A DNA stretch of 64,000 nucleotides from Halopseudomonas laoshanensis (GCF_008365385.1 NZ_QOVF01000001.1:1-64000); one strand, 5' to 3'; positions 30,462-39,938 are shown, numbered from the stretch's first letter. Notes: generated from the sequence alone by a model not told the origin. Numbers and translations are program-made.

Positions 30462-31118
30462 ATGGGTCTCTCCTACGACATCTTGATCGCAGACGATCAT
30501 CCGCTGTTTCGCAGCGCCTTGCGCCAGGCGTTGATCAGCGGCTCCGAGGCGCAGGTAGCCTTGACTGAAGCGGGCAGTATTGCCGAGCTACAAGCCTGCC
30601 TGGATCAGCGAAGTGATTGGGATCTGGTGTTGCTGGATCTGAATATGCCCGGTGCCTATGGCTTTTCCGGTCTGGTATTGCTGCGCGGCCAGTACCCGCA
30701 GATTCCGGTGGTGGTTATTTCCGCTCAGGAGGAACAACCGGTGGTGCAGCGAGCACGGGATTTCGGCGCCAGTGGCTTTATCCCCAAGTCGTCATCACTC
30801 GAAGGCATTCAGGATGCGGTGCGCAATGTGCTTGAAGGCGGCGTCAGTTGGCCCGATGCTTCCCAGAGCGCGGGCTTGATGTCCGAGCAGGAAAAGAACG
30901 TCAGCGACCAGTTGGCCAGCCTCACACCGCAGCAATTTCGCGTACTGACCATGGTCTGCGATGGCTTGCTGAACAAGCAGATCGCCTACGACCTCAGTGT
31001 TTCCGAAGCAACGGTCAAGGCGCACGTCACGGCCATCTTCCGTAAACTGGGCGTGCGTACACGAACGCAGGCCGCGCTGGTACTGCAACACATGGAACTG
31101 ACCCGAGCCGGTCATTGA
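30462..31118 (+). CDS. erdR: LuxR-type response regulator ErdR/CrbR
   Basis: The 218-residue regulator has a receiver domain (ADDHPLFRSAL, phosphoacceptor Asp59 in LLDLNMPGA, switch Lys in IPKSSSLE) and a C-terminal NarL/LuxR helix-turn-helix (LTPQQFRVLTMVCDGLLNKQIAYDLSVSEATVK region, about 150-205). It looks like ErdR/CrbR, which in pseudomonads controls acetate and ethanol use (acetyl-CoA synthetase genes) with the SSS-domain kinase CrbS/MxtR. A kinase of that type lies two genes downstream. dgkA follows after 13 bases, as in P. aeruginosa. Confidence 0.87.
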   Translation: MGLSYDILIADDHPLFRSALRQALISGSEAQVALTEAGSIAELQACLDQRSDWDLVLLDLNMPGAYGFSGLVLLRGQYPQIPVVVISAQEEQPVVQRARDFGASGFIPKSSSLEGIQDAVRNVLEGGVSWPDASQSAGLMSEQEKNVSDQLASLTPQQFRVLTMVCDGLLNKQIAYDLSVSEATVKAHVTAIFRKLGVRTRTQAALVLQHMELTRAGH

Positions 31119-31131
31119 TTCAGGTAATGGC

Positions 31132-31506
31132 ATGACCAATCCGTACAAGGGTGTGACCGGTATCAAGCGTATCTGGTATGCCCTTGGTTATTCGCTCGAC
31201 GGCCTCAAGGCCGCGTACCGTGGCGAGGCTGCCTTTCGCCAACTGGTCTGGCTGGCAGTGATACTCATCCCCCTGGCGCTGGTCCTGCCAGTCAGCTATG
31301 TCGGCCGCGCACTCATGGTGGGCAGTGTGTTGCTGTCGCTCATGATCGAACTGCTTAACTCTGCCATTGAGGCGGCCATTGATCGCATCTCCCTCGAGCG
31401 TCATCCGTTGTCCAAGGCCTCCAAGGACATGGGCAGCGCAGCGCAGATGCTCGGGTTGATTATGATCGCGGTAGTCTGGTCACTGGTGTTGTTGGAGCCG
31501 CAGTGA
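31132..31506 (+). CDS. dgkA: Diacylglycerol kinase
   Basis: This 124-residue, three-helix membrane enzyme phosphorylates diacylglycerol released during membrane-derived oligosaccharide or LPS modification, returning it to phosphatidate. The signature ELLNSAIEAAIDRISLERHPLSK is complete, including the catalytic glutamates. It lies 13 bases after erdR, suggesting cotranscription. Confidence 0.96.
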   Translation: MTNPYKGVTGIKRIWYALGYSLDGLKAAYRGEAAFRQLVWLAVILIPLALVLPVSYVGRALMVGSVLLSLMIELLNSAIEAAIDRISLERHPLSKASKDMGSAAQMLGLIMIAVVWSLVLLEPQ

Positions 31507-31653
31507 ATGCCATCACGACTTATGTCTAGCGATCACGGGCTGGGCAAGGGCGCGACAGAATGACAGACTCGGTTATCACTGATGTTTATCCGGCTGGGCT
31601 GATGATGCGGGCTATCACTCCGGGCTAACAATTCAAGGGTGTGCTGACCAATC

Positions 31654-34600
31654 ATGATGCTTTCAGGCCCACTGGTTGCTTCCATCTTCCTGTTGTATAT
31701 GGCGTTGCTGTTCGCCATCGCGTTCTGGGGAGATCGCCAGACCAACGAATTCAATCCACGGCTGCGGGTCTGGGTCTACAGCCTGTCGTTGGCCGTTTGG
31801 TGTACCAGCTGGACCTTCTTCGGTGCGGTAGGCATGGCCTCCGAACAGCTATGGGGCTTTCTGCCGATCTATATCGGCCCGGTCATCCTGTTTCTGTTCG
31901 GCTGGCGGCTGTATGCGCGCATGATCGCCATCAGCAAGCAGGAAAATATCACCTCGATTGCCGACTTTATCGCCTCGCGGTATGGCAAGTCGCAGACCCT
32001 GGCCGTTGCGGTCAGCTTGCTCTGTCTGGTCAGCGTTCTGCCCTATATTGCCTTGCAGCTCAAAGGTATCGTGCTTGGCTTCAATCTGCTCAGTGGCAGC
32101 GCCGCCAGTGGAGTAGAGCTGGGCGAGGTAGCCGGAGCCGAAGATACCGCGCTGATTGTTACCCTGGTGCTGGCGCTGTTCACCATTCTGTTCGGTACCC
32201 GCAGCCTGGATGCTACCGAGCACCATCGCGGCATGATGCTGGCTATCGCCTTCGAGTCGCTGGTCAAGCTGTTCGCGTTTCTTGCCGTGGGTGCCTTCGT
32301 GACCTTCAGCCTGTTCGGCGGCGTCGGGGATCTGATTGATCGCGCCAGCAGCAGTGTCGAACTGCACGACTACTGGCAGCGCGATACGCTATTCACCAAT
32401 CTGCTGTTCCAGTCGTTTATCGCGATACTGGCGTTTCTCTGTCTGCCGCGACAGTTTCAGGTTGCTGTAGTGGAAAATATCCAGCCTGGCGATATGCGCA
32501 TGGCGCGCTGGGTCTTCCCGGCGTATGTGGTGTTGGCCGGGCTGTTCGTGATTCCCATCAGCCTGGCGGGGCAGATGACTCTGGGCCCGTCGGTATCGGC
32601 GGACTCCTATGTCATCAGCATCCCGTTGCTGGAAGGGCATCCATTGCTTGCCCTGCTGGCCTTTATCGGTGGGGCCTCTGCGGCTACCGGTATGGTGATT
32701 GTTGCGGCCATTGCGCTCAGTACCATGGTTTCCAACGACGTGGTGCTGCCGCTGTTGCTGCGCAACCGTAATCGGCCGGAGCGCACCTATGAAGAATTTC
32801 GCGGCCTGCTGTTGAATGTGCGGCGCACCAGTATTCTGGTGATCCTGCTATTGGCCTATGTGGTCTATCGGCTGATCGGCTCGGCCGGCAGTCTGGCGAG
32901 TATCGGTCAGATCGCTTTCGCTGCCATCGCCCAGCTGTCGCCGGCGATGTTCGGCGCGCTGTTCTGGAAGCAGGCCAACCGCAGTGGTGTGTTTGCCGGT
33001 TTGCTGGTCGGCATCAGCCTGTGGTTCTACATGTTGATTCTGCCGCTGCTCGGCGGCGAGTTGCAAGGCTGGCCCTTGCTGGACCCGTTATATGCCAGCT
33101 CGTTGGGTCTGCCGATCGACAGCCTGACCCTGGGCAGCCTGATTTCCCTGGCAGGCAACGTGGCGGTATTTGTGATGATTTCCTTGCTCAGCCGCACGCG
33201 CGTGCTTGAGCACTGGCAGGCCAGCCGCTTCGTCAGCCAGGACTCCCAGCAGTGGCACGACGGACCCAGTCGCGCGCTCCTGCGCGTCACCCTCGAGGAC
33301 CTGCTGGCGCTGGCCGGACGTTTTGTCGGTGAAGAGCGCGCGCACAAGAGCTTCCTGCGTTTTTCCGAAGCGCTGGGCAAACCCCTGGTGCTGAATCACA
33401 ACGCCAGCAGTGCCTGGATTACTCACAGCGAGCGCTTGCTCGCCGGGGTACTGGGTGCGTCTTCGGCGCGGGTGGTGGTCAAGGCTGCGATTGAAGGCCG
33501 CGATATGCACTTTGATGATGTGGTGCGCATCGTCGATGAAGCCTCGGAGGTATTGCAGTTCAACCGCGGATTGCTGCAGGGTGCGATCGAGAACATCACC
33601 CAGGGAATCAGCGTGGTCGACAAGGAGCTGCGTCTGGTGGCTTGGAACCGCCGCTATTTGGAAATGTTCGAGTACCCGGAAGGGCTGATTTTTATCGGTC
33701 GGCCCATCGCTGATATCATCCTGCACAACGCCGGCCGCGGCCTGTGCGGCCCCGGTGACCCGCAGGATCATGTGGAAAAGCGCATCAACTGGATGCGCCA
33801 GGGCACCGCGCATCGTTCCGAACGTCTGTTCCCCAGTGGCCAGGTGATCGAAATCATCGGCAACCCGATGCCCGGCGGCGGCTTCGTCATGAGTTTTACC
33901 GATATTTCCGATTTCCGCCGCGCCGAGCAGGCTCTCAAGGAATCCAACGAAAGCCTGGAGCAGCGCGTAGCCGAGCGTACCAGCGAACTGTCCGAGCTGA
34001 ACCAGGCGTTGATTCAGGCCAAGGCCCAGACCGAGCGCGCCAGTCAGTCGCAAAGCCGCTTTCTCACCGCGGTCAGCCACGATCTGATGCAACCGATGAA
34101 CGCTGCTCGACTGTTCTCTGCCTCGCTATCGCACCAGTCGCATCTGCCCTCCGAAGCCGAAGAGCTGGTGCGGCACCTGGACACCTCGCTGCGTTCAGCC
34201 GAGGACCTGATTTCGGATCTGCTGGATATCTCGCGCCTGGAAGCCGGGCGTATTCGTCCGGAGTGGACCGACTTCGGCCTGCGCGATCTGCTTGAGCCGT
34301 TAAGAATCGAACTTGGCGCGATGGCGGTGGAGCAGGGCGTGGACCTGCGTGTGCATATCAGCAACCTGCGCGTGCGCAGTGACATGCGCCTGCTGCGCCG
34401 GGTATTACAGAATTTCCTGACCAACGCCTTCCGCTATGCCGGGCGCTCCAAGGTGGTGCTTGGTGTGCGGCGCATGGGGGATCAGGTGCGCATCGAAGTC
34501 TGGGATCAGGGCCCGGGCATTCCCGAGGATAAGCTGCAGGTGATCTTTGAAGAGTTTCAGCGTCTGGACAGCCACCGTACCCAGGCAGAAAAAGGCCTGG

Positions 34601-35136
34601 GCCTGGGGTTGGCCATTGCTGACGGGCTGTGTCGGGTACTCGGGCATGAGCTGGCGGTACGCTCTTGGCCGGGCGCGGGCAGTGTCTTCAGCGTGACCGT
34701 ACCGCTGGCGCGGCATAAGCGTCGCACCAGCAGCAAGGCCGGTGGGCAAGTCAGCCCTATCGTCAGCGGCGCGCAGGTGCTGTGTATCGATAATGAACCG
34801 AACATCCTCACGGGTATGCAGAGCCTGCTTAGCCGCTGGCAATGCAATGTCGCGGTGGCGCGGGATCGTGATGAGGTTCAGCAGGTCCTGGCTCAGGGCT
34901 TTATGCCGCAACTGGTGCTGGTGGATTATCATCTGGACGCAGGCGACACCGGAGTGGAATTGATGCACTGGTTGCGGGTACTCAAAGGCCAGGAGTTCCC
35001 GGGCGTGATCATCAGCGCCGATGGACGCAGCGAGCTGGTTACCCAGATCCGGCTGGCCGGGCTGGATTTTCTGCCGAAACCGGTCAAGCCGGCCGCGCTG
35101 CGGGCGTTGATCAGCCGCTACGTGGAGCTGCAATAG
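31654..35136 (+). CDS. CrbS/MxtR-type hybrid sensor kinase with N-terminal Na+/solute symporter domain
   Basis: A 1160-residue, multi-domain protein. About 1-500 is a 13-helix sodium/solute symporter (SSS) module. This is followed by an STAC-like linker, a PAS domain (about 630-740; NITQGISVVDKELRLVAWN), a coiled coil, a HisKA domain with His809 (AVSHDLMQP), an ATPase domain with N box (NFLTNAFRYA) and G boxes (GPGIPEDK, GLGLGLAIADG), and a C-terminal receiver with Asp1091 (LVDYHLDAG) and Lys (PKPVKPAA). Kinases of this layout couple solute sensing to ErdR/CrbR. In P. aeruginosa, as I recall, the kinase and regulator are unlinked, whereas here only dgkA separates them. Confidence 0.9.
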   Translation: MMLSGPLVASIFLLYMALLFAIAFWGDRQTNEFNPRLRVWVYSLSLAVWCTSWTFFGAVGMASEQLWGFLPIYIGPVILFLFGWRLYARMIAISKQENITSIADFIASRYGKSQTLAVAVSLLCLVSVLPYIALQLKGIVLGFNLLSGSAASGVELGEVAGAEDTALIVTLVLALFTILFGTRSLDATEHHRGMMLAIAFESLVKLFAFLAVGAFVTFSLFGGVGDLIDRASSSVELHDYWQRDTLFTNLLFQSFIAILAFLCLPRQFQVAVVENIQPGDMRMARWVFPAYVVLAGLFVIPISLAGQMTLGPSVSADSYVISIPLLEGHPLLALLAFIGGASAATGMVIVAAIALSTMVSNDVVLPLLLRNRNRPERTYEEFRGLLLNVRRTSILVILLLAYVVYRLIGSAGSLASIGQIAFAAIAQLSPAMFGALFWKQANRSGVFAGLLVGISLWFYMLILPLLGGELQGWPLLDPLYASSLGLPIDSLTLGSLISLAGNVAVFVMISLLSRTRVLEHWQASRFVSQDSQQWHDGPSRALLRVTLEDLLALAGRFVGEERAHKSFLRFSEALGKPLVLNHNASSAWITHSERLLAGVLGASSARVVVKAAIEGRDMHFDDVVRIVDEASEVLQFNRGLLQGAIENITQGISVVDKELRLVAWNRRYLEMFEYPEGLIFIGRPIADIILHNAGRGLCGPGDPQDHVEKRINWMRQGTAHRSERLFPSGQVIEIIGNPMPGGGFVMSFTDISDFRRAEQALKESNESLEQRVAERTSELSELNQALIQAKAQTERASQSQSRFLTAVSHDLMQPMNAARLFSASLSHQSHLPSEAEELVRHLDTSLRSAEDLISDLLDISRLEAGRIRPEWTDFGLRDLLEPLRIELGAMAVEQGVDLRVHISNLRVRSDMRLLRRVLQNFLTNAFRYAGRSKVVLGVRRMGDQVRIEVWDQGPGIPEDKLQVIFEEFQRLDSHRTQAEKGLGLGLAIADGLCRVLGHELAVRSWPGAGSVFSVTVPLARHKRRTSSKAGGQVSPIVSGAQVLCIDNEPNILTGMQSLLSRWQCNVAVARDRDEVQQVLAQGFMPQLVLVDYHLDAGDTGVELMHWLRVLKGQEFPGVIISADGRSELVTQIRLAGLDFLPKPVKPAALRALISRYVELQ

Positions 35137-35222
35137 CAGCACTCTTGGTGCCTAACTGTATCTTGTCGGGCGACGGCAGAGGCTGGTAGCTTAAGCCGCC
35201 TCATTGTTCGGGGTTATGTTGC

Positions 35223-35966
35223 ATGTCTTCGCGGTTCAAAACGGCCTTGCTGGGCGCTCGGGATACCATCCCGATGTTGGTCGGCGCGCTGCCGTTCGGC
35301 ATCATTTTCGGTACGTTGGCGGTCTCGTCGGGCTTGTCGGCGGGCGCCACACTGGCCATGTCTGCCCTGGTATTCGCCGGCTCTGCACAATTCATCGCTA
35401 TCAGCCTGATCGCCTCGGGCACCGGACTTGTGGTGATTCTGTTGACCACCCTGATCGTCAACCTGCGGCACATGCTCTACAGCGCCAGTATGCTGCCTTA
35501 TGTCCGTCATCTGCCGCAGCGCTGGCGCGTGCCGCTAGCCTTCTGGCTGACCGACGAAAGTTTCGCCGTGGTGCACCGTTATTATCAGAATGCAACTGTA
35601 CCGCTGGCCGGCAAACAGTGGTATTTCCTCGGTTCCTGCCTGGCCATGTACAGCAACTGGTTTGCCTGCACGCTGGTCGGCGTGCTGCTGGGCCACGCAT
35701 TGCCGGGTATGGCGGACTGGGGGCTGGATTTCGCCATGGTCGCGACTTTTATCGGCATCGTCGTGCCCTTGCTGCGCACGCGCCCCATGTTGGTCGCTGC
35801 GCTGGTAGCGGCAGTGGTGGCGGTCGCAGCCAATGGCCTGCCGTACAAGCTCGGCCTGATGCTCGCAGCCTTGCTCGGCGTGATCGCGGGCGTTATTGCA
35901 GAGCGACTGCAGCCCAAGGTGATCTATCCCGAGCAGGATCAGGGGGTGACCGATGAATCCCTATGA
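35223..35966 (+). CDS. azlC: AzlC family protein, large subunit of a branched-chain amino acid exporter
   Basis: The 247-residue membrane protein begins [21 protein letters not shown], typical of AzlC/YgaZ, and has about seven membrane helices with the conserved [13 protein letters not shown] and [10 protein letters not shown] motifs. With its small partner AzlD it exports branched-chain amino acids such as valine. It overlaps azlD by 14 bases, so the pair is translationally coupled. Confidence 0.9.
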   Translation: MSSRFKTALLGARDTIPMLVGALPFGIIFGTLAVSSGLSAGATLAMSALVFAGSAQFIAISLIASGTGLVVILLTTLIVNLRHMLYSASMLPYVRHLPQRWRVPLAFWLTDESFAVVHRYYQNATVPLAGKQWYFLGSCLAMYSNWFACTLVGVLLGHALPGMADWGLDFAMVATFIGIVVPLLRTRPMLVAALVAAVVAVAANGLPYKLGLMLAALLGVIAGVIAERLQPKVIYPEQDQGVTDESL

Positions 35967-36279
35967 AATCGCTCTGATCGGCGGCATGGCGGTCATCACC
36001 TTTGCCATCCGCTACACGCTGTTTGCTGTGGGCCACCGGGTGCGTTTCAGCCCACTGGTAACCCAGGCGTTGAGCTATGTACCGGTGGTGGTGCTCACGG
36101 CTATCGTGGCACCCGCCATGCTGATGCCGGACGGCGCCAACCTGGACCTGTCGCTGGATAATGCCTATCTGGTCGGTGGCATTGTGGCGATCGTGATTGC
36201 CGCCAAGTGGCGCAATCTGCTGGCCACCATCATCGGCGGCCTGGCGTTCTTCTTTATCTGGCGCTGGCTGTTCGGCTGA
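35953..36279 (+). CDS. azlD: AzlD family protein, small subunit of a branched-chain amino acid exporter
   Basis: A 108-residue protein with four predicted helices and the AzlD landmarks [18 protein letters not shown] and [18 protein letters not shown]. It is the partner of AzlC. Its stop codon (36277-36279) directly abuts the stop codon of the convergent MFS gene (36280-36282), so no transcription terminator can lie between them. Confidence 0.9.
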   Translation: MNPYEIALIGGMAVITFAIRYTLFAVGHRVRFSPLVTQALSYVPVVVLTAIVAPAMLMPDGANLDLSLDNAYLVGGIVAIVIAAKWRNLLATIIGGLAFFFIWRWLFG

Positions 36280-37506
36280 TTACCAGAAGGTCGCCCGGCC
36301 ACTGCGCACTGCGCTGATCATCAGCGTCAGCGCGGCCAGGGAAATCAGGGTGGTGAAGCCCAGCACGGTGGTGCCAAAGCCAATGGCATCACTGGTAAAG
36401 CCCACACCCAACACTACTGACGCCATGGTCAGATAAGCCATGAGGTAGAAGGCCGAGATGATGCCGCCGCGCTCGGCCGGCGGCGCTACCTGGCTGATCG
36501 ACGCGATAGCCACAACGCCGGTTGCGCCGGCCCCGGTGGCGGTCGCCAGCGTCGCTAGCCCGAACAGGCCCGGAGAACTGAGCAGTACCGACGCGGCCAT
36601 GATCATCAAGCCAGCAATCAGGATGCTCGGTCCGGCAATCAGGAGGCGGTTCAAGGGCTGGCGCTGGCAGGCAAACTGACTGAGCCCGGCCATCAATTGC
36701 CAGGCCGCGGCGAACAACCCGGCCACCGCCCGGTCGCTGATACCGGTCAGGTTCATGGCCAAGCTTGGCCCCAGAGACGCGTACAGGCTGCCGGTAGACC
36801 AGGCCAGGCAAATGGTCGCCGCAGCAAACACGAAGGCACCGAGCAGTTCACGTGGCACTTTAATCGTGGTCGGGCGCCAGGCGCGCAGGCGGAAGTTGCT
36901 CTGCCGCTGGCCGATATGGGCGGGCCAGGGGGCGGTCAGCAGTAGGGTGATGGTTCCCAGGCAGAGGGCGACAATCACCATAAACGGCCAGAGGTCCGCG
37001 CCGGAACCAAAAAACAGCGCGAGCGAACTGACCGTCGGCCCGGCAAAGGCGCCCAAGGTGAAGAACAACGCAGACAGGGTCGCGGCGCGGGTCCAGTTCT
37101 CGTTCGGTTCCAGTTCGACCAGTGCCGCCGACGCCGCCCCGGTGACAATCCCGGTACCGATGCCGGTCAGAATGCGTGCCAGCCCCAGGCCGTATATGTC
37201 CTCGGCGAGCATGAAGGCGACGGCCCCGCCCAGAATGAACAGTAGCCCGGGCACCATCATCTGCCGTCGGCCGAGCTTGTCAGACAATGAACCCAGCGTC
37301 AGCAAAGTGGTGACCACACCCAGAACATAGATGGAAAACACCGCTGTAAGCGCTGTAGAGGAAAAGCCCCAGCGCGCCTGCCAGAACGAATACAGCGGGG
37401 TAGGCAGGTTACTGGCGAAAATGGTGGTGAATATGGCCAGCAGCGCCGCGACCATGGCCAGGCCCCGGCGGTCTTCCTTTGCTGGTGAAGTTGTCGTACC
37501 TGTCAT
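36280..37506 (-). CDS. MFS transporter
   Basis: A 408-residue major facilitator with 12 predicted spans and the family motif between helices 2 and 3 (GSLSDKLGRRQMM). The N-terminal segment IFASNLPTPLYSFWQARWGFS is typical of a poorly characterised MFS subgroup of pseudomonads. Substrate unknown, probably efflux. The coding region ends immediately against azlD. Confidence 0.85.
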   Translation of the reverse strand: MTGTTTSPAKEDRRGLAMVAALLAIFTTIFASNLPTPLYSFWQARWGFSSTALTAVFSIYVLGVVTTLLTLGSLSDKLGRRQMMVPGLLFILGGAVAFMLAEDIYGLGLARILTGIGTGIVTGAASAALVELEPNENWTRAATLSALFFTLGAFAGPTVSSLALFFGSGADLWPFMVIVALCLGTITLLLTAPWPAHIGQRQSNFRLRAWRPTTIKVPRELLGAFVFAAATICLAWSTGSLYASLGPSLAMNLTGISDRAVAGLFAAAWQLMAGLSQFACQRQPLNRLLIAGPSILIAGLMIMAASVLLSSPGLFGLATLATATGAGATGVVAIASISQVAPPAERGGIISAFYLMAYLTMASVVLGVGFTSDAIGFGTTVLGFTTLISLAALTLMISAVRSGRATFW

Positions 37507-37584
37507 GCGCCTGCCCCCGTCTCAATGCGCTGATTATCGCAGAGAGCGGGGCGGCCTGCGCGCTTGATGCACTATCAGCAGCGC

Positions 37585-38667
37585 TTATGACCCGGGGCCC
37601 GACTCGCCGAGTCGGAGCGGCGAACGGCCCAGATCCTTGGTCAGATCCCGTAGCGACAGGGGGTAGCTGCTATCCAGCGCGCGCTTGCGCAAGTCGGTCA
37701 ACTGGCTCATGTCGCGCGGTTCGGCGGGCCAGGTTTCCACATGTTCAATCAGCTGCGTGCTTTGATCCTGTGGGTTCACCCGGGCCAGGGCAAAGCGAAA
37801 CGGATGGTAGCCGGTCATGCCCAGGCGCAGGTCAGTCACCACCCACTGGTTGTCGATCAGGTCATAGCGCAGGATGTCGCGGGTAAACCAGCGCAAACGC
37901 TCGTGCTGCTCGGACCCCTCCAGCGACGGAGCGGCTTCGGTGTAATGCCGCGGCAAGCGTTCCAGCACCGGCGGTTTATCGTCGAACCAGCTCACCAGAC
38001 CCTCGTAATAATCATCACCGGCAACCGCCACCACGCGCCAGAGCACCGTGTTAAAGGGGGTAGGGGTAATAAACACCGCTTGCGCATCAATACCGTCGCG
38101 CTCCAGCGCCAGTTGTAGATTGTTCTCAGCCATCTGCTTACCGACCAATGTGCTGGCCAGGTATAGAGTGCTGAGGGTCAGCGCCGTGTATTGCAGCGTC
38201 AAGCCCTTGCCCTTCAAGCCGATGATCAGCCCGATAACCACTGCGAGCAGCAGGGGCACGGTATAGAGCGGATCGATAATAAAAATGCTCGAGATAGACA
38301 CCGGCGGCGTGATCATTGGCCAGAACAGCTGCGTGCCGTAGCTGGTAAAGGCGTCGAGCAAGACGTGGGTGACCAGAATCAGCCAGAGGCACAAGCCCAG
38401 TCTTACGCCTGAGTAATCCGGATTCGGCCGCCAACGTCGCCAGCCCCAAGCCAGCAACAGACTCAGTGCGGTGAGTACGAACAACGAATGGCTGAAGCCC
38501 CGGTGGTAGGTCATGTTGGCCACGGCGTCACCGTAGTTGATCACCACATCCATATCCGGCAACGTGCCCAGCAATGCTCCAGCCACCAGCGCTTTGCGCC
38601 CATGCCAACGGCCCAGCATAGCGCCGCCAATCGAGGCGCCGAGCATCGCCTGGGTAATCGAGTCCAT
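37585..38667 (-). CDS. Metal-dependent hydrolase-like inner-membrane protein (YdjM/YbcI, DUF457 family)
   Basis: A 360-residue membrane protein starting MDSITQAMLGASIGGA, with the metal-site motifs LPDMDV and YHRGFSHSLF near residues 35-60 and HVLLDAFTSYGT further on, four or more N-terminal spans, and a soluble C-terminal half. The family is related to membrane-bound metal-dependent hydrolases, and YdjM of E. coli is SOS-regulated. No LexA box is visible here. GGAG lies nine bases before ATG 38667; a longer frame to 38727 is not supported. Substrate unknown. Confidence 0.85.
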   Translation of the reverse strand: MDSITQAMLGASIGGAMLGRWHGRKALVAGALLGTLPDMDVVINYGDAVANMTYHRGFSHSLFVLTALSLLLAWGWRRWRPNPDYSGVRLGLCLWLILVTHVLLDAFTSYGTQLFWPMITPPVSISSIFIIDPLYTVPLLLAVVIGLIIGLKGKGLTLQYTALTLSTLYLASTLVGKQMAENNLQLALERDGIDAQAVFITPTPFNTVLWRVVAVAGDDYYEGLVSWFDDKPPVLERLPRHYTEAAPSLEGSEQHERLRWFTRDILRYDLIDNQWVVTDLRLGMTGYHPFRFALARVNPQDQSTQLIEHVETWPAEPRDMSQLTDLRKRALDSSYPLSLRDLTKDLGRSPLRLGESGPGS

Positions 38668-38708
38668 CAGGGGTACTCCAAAAAAAGACTCTGCAAAAGA
38701 GATTCTGC

Positions 38709-38735
38709 AAAAAAAGAAAGCCAGCATAAGCTGGC
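38709..38735 (-). terminator. Terminator of the crotonase gene
   Basis: On the minus strand GCCAGC-TTAT-GCTGGC (38720-38735) is followed by TTTCTTTTTTT. It lies about 60 bases past the crotonase stop codon and before the downstream hydrolase gene. Confidence 0.85.
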
Positions 38736-38792
38736 CTTCGGGTTCCTGCAGCAGTAAATCGATTCGATATTTTACCGCTCGATCATGACCGC

Positions 38793-39482
38793 TTAAAGCG
38801 CGTGCTGTTTATCGACCTCGATCGACTTGTCCAACAATTCCAGCAACGCCTTGCGCGTCTTCAGCTTGGTATTGCGGTGTGCGCTCATGTTCAGCTTGGT
38901 CAGCTGCGTGGCCATCTCCATTGCCTTGGCTTCCAGCTCTTCGGCAGGCACTACCTTGTCCAGGAAGCCCGCGTGTACGGCATCAGCCGGATCAAACATT
39001 TCGGCATTGATCACCGAACGGTTGAACGCGCTGTTGGTCAGCCGCGCACGGGCCAGCTCGATGCCGACGTGATGCATGGTCATGCCGATGGCCACTTCAT
39101 TCAGGCCGATCTTGAACGGACCCTCAACACCAATACGGTAATCCGCAGACAGCAGAATAAAAGCACCCTTGGCCACCGCATGGCCGGTACAGGCCACCAC
39201 TACTGGATAAGGATGCGACAGCATCCGCCTCGCCAAGGTCGAGCCCGACGCTACCAGTGCCTTGGCCGCATCCGCACCGGACGTCATCACCTTCAGGTCA
39301 TACCCACCAGATAAAATCCCCGGCTGGCCGCTGATGACCACCACGGCCTTGTCCTTCTCCGCCTGATCCAGCGCCTCATTGAACGCCTCGATCACCGCTG
39401 GGGAAATGGCATTGACCTTACCGTTGCTCAGGCTCAGCCGCGCAACACCATCGGAAAAACTGTAGGAAACCAGCTCGCTCAT
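38793..39482 (-). CDS. Crotonase/enoyl-CoA hydratase family protein
   Basis: This 229-residue protein has the crotonase fold with the two oxyanion-hole segments (GILSGGYDL near residue 55 and GHAVAKGAFILLSADYRIG near residue 100), which bind the thioester. It is shorter than standard enoyl-CoA hydratases (about 257), and the usual catalytic glutamate positions cannot be assigned with certainty, so isomerase or hydrolase activity is possible. A similar gene is near this position in P. aeruginosa (PA3591, from memory). It has its own terminator. Confidence 0.85.
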   Translation of the reverse strand: MSELVSYSFSDGVARLSLSNGKVNAISPAVIEAFNEALDQAEKDKAVVVISGQPGILSGGYDLKVMTSGADAAKALVASGSTLARRMLSHPYPVVVACTGHAVAKGAFILLSADYRIGVEGPFKIGLNEVAIGMTMHHVGIELARARLTNSAFNRSVINAEMFDPADAVHAGFLDKVVPAEELEAKAMEMATQLTKLNMSAHRNTKLKTRKALLELLDKSIEVDKQHAL

Positions 39483-39623
39483 GGAAGCATCCTCATAGAC
39501 TATAAACAGCCGGGAACGACCGTATCAGTAGTGCAGTGTACCAATATAAAGATGACCGGCCAGTTCCAGCACACGCCTCCCAACAACCTTGCCAACCTGG
39601 CGCCCGGTCAGCGGAAAAAGCGT

Positions 39624-39652
39624 TTGCCAAAGAGGCCCTATTTCGGTACATT
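39624..39652 (+). promoter_or_regulatory. Sigma-70 promoter of the tRNA-Ser gene
   Basis: TTGCCA (39624-39629), a 17-base spacer and TACATT (39647-39652) are followed by a GC-rich discriminator (AGCGCGCC), the usual arrangement for stringently controlled stable RNA promoters. The start point would be near 39659, about 34 bases before the mature tRNA. Confidence 0.7.
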
Positions 39653-39692
39653 AGCGCGCCTTGGAACCAGCCCCGGCTGGCTTCAAGAATCC

Positions 39693-39783
39693 GGAGAGGT
39701 GTCCGAGTGGCTGAAGGAGCACGCCTGGAAAGTGTGTATACGTTAATAGCGTATCGAGGGTTCGAATCCCTCTCTCTCCGCCA
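39693..39783 (+). tRNA. tRNA-Ser (anticodon GGA)
   Basis: The 91-nt class II tRNA has a 7-bp acceptor stem (GGAGAGG with its partner), a D arm, a 5-bp anticodon stem with loop CTGGAAA (anticodon GGA at 39727-39729), a long variable arm, a T arm with GGTTCGAATCC and an encoded CCA end. It reads UCC and UCU serine codons. A strong terminator follows directly. Confidence 0.97.
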
Positions 39784-39784
39784 G

Positions 39785-39828
39785 ACAAATTAAAAAGCCC
39801 CAGCGCAAGCTGGGGCTTTTTAATTTGT
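39785..39828 (+). terminator. Strong terminator after tRNA-Ser
   Basis: A 20-bp perfect stem (39785-39804 with 39809-39828) around GCCCCAGC-GCAA-GCTGGGGC, with A and T runs at its base, works in either direction. The long symmetric A/T base makes it unusually stable. Confidence 0.95.
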
Positions 39829-39872
39829 GCGGTGAAAAGACGGACGAGAACCCTCACGGTTCGACGAGCTTG

Positions 39873-39938
39873 CGCCAGCAGGCGAAGAACGTTGTCGCAG
39901 AGCGACAACGGCCCCGTAGGGGTGAGGCGCCCCGCGCC
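39873..39938. repeat. Cluster of four short hairpins in the spacer after tRNA-Ser
   Basis: Four perfect small stems occur in a row: CGCC-AGCA-GGCG (39873-39884), GTTGTCGC-AGA-GCGACAAC (39891-39909), CCCC-GTA-GGGG (39912-39922) and GGCGC-CCC-GCGCC (39926-39938). There is no coding signal. It resembles a REP-like or structured-RNA region; no other copy was seen in this window. Confidence 0.5.
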
